Positions 60,254 through 64,000 of a stretch of DNA of 64,000 bases are shown piece by piece. Under the pieces are notes generated by a model. That model was not told the DNA's origin, did no database searches, and worked only from the letters and a program-made list of their open reading frames with translations. Made by a program: the position numbers and the translations under genes. The stretch's first letter is position 1. Every line of letters starts with the position of its first letter. The stretch is from CAYLMM01 sp964384825 (GTDB taxonomy: Bacteria; Krumholzibacteriota; Krumholzibacteriia; LZORAL124-64-63), in assembly GCA_964384825.1 (NCBI GenBank), contig CAYLMM010000002.1, positions 52,842 through 116,841 on the forward strand, in the 5' to 3' direction.

Positions 60254-60317
60254 GCATCTTCCTTTCGCAATCGCGGGAGCCGGTATCCGAACCGACCGCT
60301 CCGTGACACGCCCGGCC

Positions 60318-60665
60318 CTATTTGACCGAGGAAACCTTGACCTGGATATGACTGGTCCGCTTCAGGATCCTGTAGGCGCGGCCCTGGGCCCGCGGACGGA
60401 TCCGCTTCATGGTCGGCCCCGCATCGACGCGGACCTCGCTGACCACGAATTCCGAGTCCCGGCGCCTGACCTCTTCCTCGCCCGACGTGCGCGCGTTGGC
60501 CACGGCGGACATGATCGCCTTGCGCAGGATCGGCGACGCCTTGCGGGGCGTCAGGGCCAGGATGTTCAAGGCCTGATCCACGCTCTTGCCCCGCACCAGA
60601 TCGGCAACCAACCTGGTCTTGCTGGGCGAAATCCTCACGAATCGACTAACGGCACGGCCGTCCAT
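60318..60665 (-). CDS. rplV: 50S ribosomal protein L22
   Basis: 115 aa; beta-hairpin lines the exit tunnel. RFVRISPSKTRLVADLVRGK, SVDQALNILALTPRKASPIL and the C-terminal PRAQGRAYRILKRTSHIQV match. ATG 60665. Confidence 0.97.
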   Translation of the reverse strand: MDGRAVSRFVRISPSKTRLVADLVRGKSVDQALNILALTPRKASPILRKAIMSAVANARTSGEEEVRRRDSEFVVSEVRVDAGPTMKRIRPRAQGRAYRILKRTSHIQVKVSSVK

Positions 60666-60688
60666 CTCAACCCTCCGCAGGTTGGGCG

Positions 60689-60964
60689 TTACTTCTTCCT
60701 CTTATCCTTGCTCGTATGTCCGCGATAGGTCCGGGTGGGGGCGAACTCGCCGAACTTGTGCCCCACCATGTTCTCCTGGACATACACGGGAATGAACTGC
60801 TTGCCGTTGTGGACGGCGATCGTATGCCCGAGGAACTCCGGAAAGACCGTGGACCTCCGGGACCAGGTCTTGATGACCCGCCGTTCACCTCTGGCGTTCA
60901 TCTCGGTCACCTTCCTCAGAAGGTGGTCATCAATGAAGGGACCCTTTTTGATCGATCGAGCCAT
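60689..60964 (-). CDS. rpsS: 30S ribosomal protein S19
   Basis: 91 aa; 30S head protein near tRNA A site. MARSIKKGPFIDDHLLRKV, IKTWSRRSTVFPEFLGHTIA, VTENMVGHKFGEFAPTR-like segment EEN-type and YRGHTSKDKR at the end are canonical. ATG 60964; the upstream in-frame start at 60982 is not typical. Confidence 0.97.
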   Translation of the reverse strand: MARSIKKGPFIDDHLLRKVTEMNARGERRVIKTWSRRSTVFPEFLGHTIAVHNGKQFIPVYVQENMVGHKFGEFAPTRTYRGHTSKDKRKK

Positions 60965-61013
60965 GCTGCTCCCATCCTCCATCCGGCGCCGCGGTGCTGT
61001 CCGCGGCGGGTGA

Positions 61014-61841
<828 letters not shown>

Positions 61842-61893
61842 CTGTTCCCTACTCCTAACGGGCCGCTGCGGTCAGGCAGCGGCGGCCCTCGTC

Positions 61894-62184
61894 TTAGACG
61901 TTGTCGAAGATCTCGATGGTGTCGCCCTCGCCGAGGGTGACAATCGCCTTCTTCCAGTCCGCGCGCTTGCCGGAGAAACGGCCGAGCCGCTTGACCTTGC
62001 CGCGCATGTTCATGGTCCGGACGCTGGAGACCTTCACTCCGAAGAAGAGCTCGACGGCCTGCTTGATCTCGTGCTTGTTGGCCGCGGGATCGACCTGGAA
62101 GAAGTACTGGTTCGCAGTATCCCTCAGGACGGTGCACCGCTCGGTGATCAGCGGCCTCTGGATGACCTTGCTCAGATCCTTCAC
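61894..62184 (-). CDS. rplW: 50S ribosomal protein L23
   Basis: 96 aa; docking site for trigger factor and SRP at the exit tunnel. VIQRPLITERCTVLRDTANQ, FQVDPAANKHEIKQAVELFF and GKVKRLGRFSGKRADWKKA match the family. GTG 62184 overlaps the rplD stop (GTGA) with GAGGAGG upstream. Confidence 0.96.
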   Translation of the reverse strand: MKDLSKVIQRPLITERCTVLRDTANQYFFQVDPAANKHEIKQAVELFFGVKVSSVRTMNMRGKVKRLGRFSGKRADWKKAIVTLGEGDTIEIFDNV

Positions 62185-62810
62185 GATCCGAACACCTCCT
62201 CGGCTCCGCTCAGGGCGTTCTGGGTGAAGACCACGTTGTCGGCCCAGAGGATGGAGTAGGCGTTCAGGTCGGTATGCCGCATGACCCGCACGCCCTTGAT
62301 GTTGCGCAGCGACTTGTAGAGAACGTCCGCGTCGCCCGGCAGGACGAACAGCGTATGCCGCCCGTCCAGCGACAGCCCCGACATCATCCGGGCCATCTCG
62401 ACGGTCTTCGGAGCGTCCATCTCGAAATTCTCGAGCACGAAGACGCGCGCCTCGGCGGCCCGATCGCTCAGTGCCGAGCACAGCGCCTTGCGCTTGATCT
62501 TCCGGGGCAGGCGGTAGCCGTAGTCCCGGGGGTGCGGACCGAAGACGGTGCCGCCGCCCACGCGCAGCGGGGAACGAGCTGAGCCCGCGCGGGCGCGGCC
62601 GGTTCCCTTCTGGCGATAGAGCTTGGAACCGCTGTAGGCGACCTCGCCCCGCGTCTGGGTGTCGTGCGTACCCTGGCGCTGATTGGCCAGGTAGCACCGG
62701 ACGGCCTCGTACAGAGACTGCTTGTGGACGGGCTGTCCGAACAGCGCATCCGACAGTTCGACGGTGCCGACCTTCTCGCCGCCCTTGTTGTAAAGGTTTG
62801 CCGTAGCCAT
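62181..62810 (-). CDS. rplD: 50S ribosomal protein L4
   Basis: 209 aa; tunnel-lining protein and, in E. coli, regulator of the S10 operon. RQGTHDTQTRGEVAYSGSKL, KGTGRARAGSARSPLRVGGG, GPHPRDYGYRLPRKIKRKAL are the family motifs. ATG 62810. Confidence 0.97.
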   Translation of the reverse strand: MATANLYNKGGEKVGTVELSDALFGQPVHKQSLYEAVRCYLANQRQGTHDTQTRGEVAYSGSKLYRQKGTGRARAGSARSPLRVGGGTVFGPHPRDYGYRLPRKIKRKALCSALSDRAAEARVFVLENFEMDAPKTVEMARMMSGLSLDGRHTLFVLPGDADVLYKSLRNIKGVRVMRHTDLNAYSILWADNVVFTQNALSGAEEVFGS

Positions 62811-62853
62811 CGCTTACCTCACGCCTGTCTATTCCGAAAGGATGCCGGGCACC

Positions 62854-63474
62854 CTAGCGGCTGACCTTGATGAAGACGATCCCGTTCCGGCTGCCCGGAA
62901 CGCTGCCCTTGACCAGCAGCAGGTTCTTCTCCTGATCCACGCGCACGACCTGCAGATTCTTCTTCGTTTCGCGCTTGTTGCCGTACTGGCCCGCCATGTG
63001 CCGGCCGGGCATCACTCGCCCCGGCTTGGTGTGCATGCCGATCGAGCCTGACTGGCGCACGTTCTTGGAACCGTGGCCCGCGGGACCGCGGCCCTGGTTC
63101 CAGCGCTTGATCCGGCCGGAGAAGCCGCGGCCCTTGGTGACGCCCGTGATGTCGACCCGCTCCACCTCGGAGAAGATCGAGACATCGATGGTGTCGCCGA
63201 GCTTGAGCTCCTCGCCCTCGGCGGGATCGAACTCGCGGATGATTCGCGCAGGGGCCGCGCCGGCGGCGCGGAAATGACCCTGCATGGGCAGCGGGGTGTT
63301 CTTGGGCTTGCGCGCCCCGAATCCCAGCTGGACGGCCTCGTAGCCGTCACTGGCGACGGTCTTGACCTGTGTCACCACGCAAGGACCGGCCTCGATCACC
63401 GTCACCGGAATATGGCGGCCTTCTTCGTCGAACAGCCGCGTCATCCCGATCTTCTTGCCGATAATTCCCGTCAT
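62854..63474 (-). CDS. rplC: 50S ribosomal protein L3
   Basis: 206 aa; nucleates 50S assembly at the 3' end of 23S rRNA. TGIIGKKIGMTRLFDEEGRH, FSGRIKRWNQGRGPAGHGSK and SIGMHTKPGRVMPGRHMAGQ with YGNKRETKKNLQVV are typical. ATG 63474. The Gln/Gly loop at the peptidyl-transferase side is preserved. Confidence 0.98.
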   Translation of the reverse strand: MTGIIGKKIGMTRLFDEEGRHIPVTVIEAGPCVVTQVKTVASDGYEAVQLGFGARKPKNTPLPMQGHFRAAGAAPARIIREFDPAEGEELKLGDTIDVSIFSEVERVDITGVTKGRGFSGRIKRWNQGRGPAGHGSKNVRQSGSIGMHTKPGRVMPGRHMAGQYGNKRETKKNLQVVRVDQEKNLLLVKGSVPGSRNGIVFIKVSR

Positions 63475-63512
63475 GATTGCTAGCTCCCTAGGATCGCTGT
63501 CGAGCGACGCGC

Positions 63513-63821
63513 TCAGACCTTGATCTCCACGTCGACGCTCGCGGGGAGCGTCAGCTTCTTGAGAAACTCGGTGGTCTGCGGCGTCGAATTCTCGATCTCG
63601 ATGAGCCGCTTGTGGATGCGCATCTCGAACTGCTCACGCGACTTCTTGTCGACGTGGGGCGAGCGCAGCACCGTGTAGACCGAACGTCGAGTCGGCAGGG
63701 GCACGGGGCCCCGCACGAGGGCGCCGGTCCGCAACGCCGTCTGGACGATCATCTGGGCCGATCGGTCCAGCACGGCGGGCTCGTAAGCCTTGAGCCTGAT
63801 CTTGATCTTCTGCCTGGGCAC
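63513..63821 (-). CDS. rpsJ: 30S ribosomal protein S10
   Basis: 102 aa; 30S head protein and NusB partner in antitermination. KIKIRLKAYEPAVLDRSAQ, VRGPVPLPTRRSVYTVLRSP and HVDKKSREQFEMRIHKRLIE are invariant. The start is GTG 63821 behind AAGGAGAGAAGA. First gene after tuf. Confidence 0.98.
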   Translation of the reverse strand: MPRQKIKIRLKAYEPAVLDRSAQMIVQTALRTGALVRGPVPLPTRRSVYTVLRSPHVDKKSREQFEMRIHKRLIEIENSTPQTTEFLKKLTLPASVDVEIKV

Positions 63822-63887
63822 TCTTCTCTCCTTCGCGCGATGGTTACTCCAGCTTCGCCGCCCTGCGGCGCCTGCTCACCTTTCGCT

Positions 63888-63933
63888 GCCCGGTGTCCCG
63901 GGCGGAACCGGCGGGGAAGTCTCCCTCCCCGCC
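63888..63933 (-). promoter_or_regulatory. Two stem-loops in the tuf-rpsJ spacer
   Basis: Stem GCCCGG/CCGGGC (63888-63893, 63898-63903) and stem GGCGGGGA/TCCCCGCC (63910-63917, 63926-63933) lie in the 122-base spacer between tuf and rpsJ. No U-run follows, so they are more likely processing or attenuation elements of the S10 mRNA than terminators. Confidence 0.4.
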
Positions 63934-63943
63934 AGACGGTTAA

Positions 63944-64000
63944 TCACTCGTGGATCTTGGCGACGACGCCGGCACCGACGGTGCGGCCGCCCTCGCGGAT
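63944..64000 (-). CDS. tuf: Elongation factor Tu, C-terminal end only
   Basis: The last 18 codons and TGA stop (63944-63946) of a gene that runs off the right edge. They read IREGGRTVGAGVVAKIHE, the hallmark C-terminus of EF-Tu (domain 3). Position directly upstream of rpsJ is the common tuf-S10 arrangement. Nothing more of the protein is visible. Confidence 0.94.
   Translation of the reverse strand: MREGGRTVGAGVVAKIHE

Noticed and set aside
63910..63933. Terminator between tuf and rpsJ
   Set aside because: The stem is good but no U-run follows in the direction of transcription, so it was listed as a regulatory hairpin instead.

Overview
The window is a compact, GC-rich (about two-thirds G+C by eye) bacterial chromosome segment with no mobile element, phage gene, CRISPR array or stable RNA gene that I can recognise. 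The cell it implies is a Gram-negative diderm: lipopolysaccharide-type genes (a GT9 heptosyltransferase-like enzyme, a WaaE-like GT2, an O-antigen ligase, a phosphoethanolamine-transferase-like enzyme), several outer-membrane beta-barrels of PorV/OmpP1 type, a gliding-type (Gld) ABC exporter and serine palmitoyltransferase. Together with lamin-tail and FlgD-like surface domains this points to an uncultured lineage of the FCB superphylum (for example Krumholzibacteriota- or Eisenbacteria-like). That placement is inference, not shown directly.

Layout. 1-5.4 kb (minus): rsmI (cut by the window edge), nadE, a K+ uptake pair trkH-trkA, a threonine aldolase, and a HU/IHF-type DNA-binding protein. 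5.8-11.7 kb: a small FN3 lipoprotein, site-2 protease, GT9 transferase, a small membrane protein, rsgA, a PTS EIIA protein coupled to a C4 zinc-ribbon protein, and a single-ring Clp-type AAA+ ATPase. 11.9-22.8 kb (minus): a six-gene run of exported proteins, in transcription order a lamin-tail surface protein, a PorV-like protein, a helix-hairpin-helix plus beta-barrel protein, a second outer-membrane protein, a ComEC-like metallo-beta-lactamase lipoprotein and a 5'-nucleotidase. The domain content suggests a surface system that handles extracellular nucleic acid; this is the least familiar system in the window. 23-32.4 kb: a second EIIA, sulfatase-fold enzyme, O-antigen ligase, Mrp/ApbC, GT2, Nudix, STAS, MEMO1-AMMECR1 pair and CstA.

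32.5-36.9 kb (plus): a tight four-gene operon of serine palmitoyltransferase, GNAT-type acyltransferase, NAD-dependent reductase and PAP2/IPC-synthase-like membrane enzyme, read as a complete sphingolipid pathway. 36.9-37.4 kb (minus): an FmdB zinc-ribbon gene preceded by a tiny gene with an in-frame TGA followed by a bacterial SECIS-like hairpin, a candidate 49-residue membrane selenoprotein. 37.4-48.5 kb: SDR, metG, adenosine deaminase, M23 peptidase with an apparent CTG start, then fabH and a Gld-type ABC transporter whose permease and auxiliary subunits are fused, followed by a DUF4340 protein.

48.6-64.0 kb (minus): one continuous S10-spc-alpha ribosomal supercluster from the end of tuf to rplQ, including secY, adk, map, infA and rpoA, ending in a strong intrinsic terminator. 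rpsD is missing between rpsK and rpoA.
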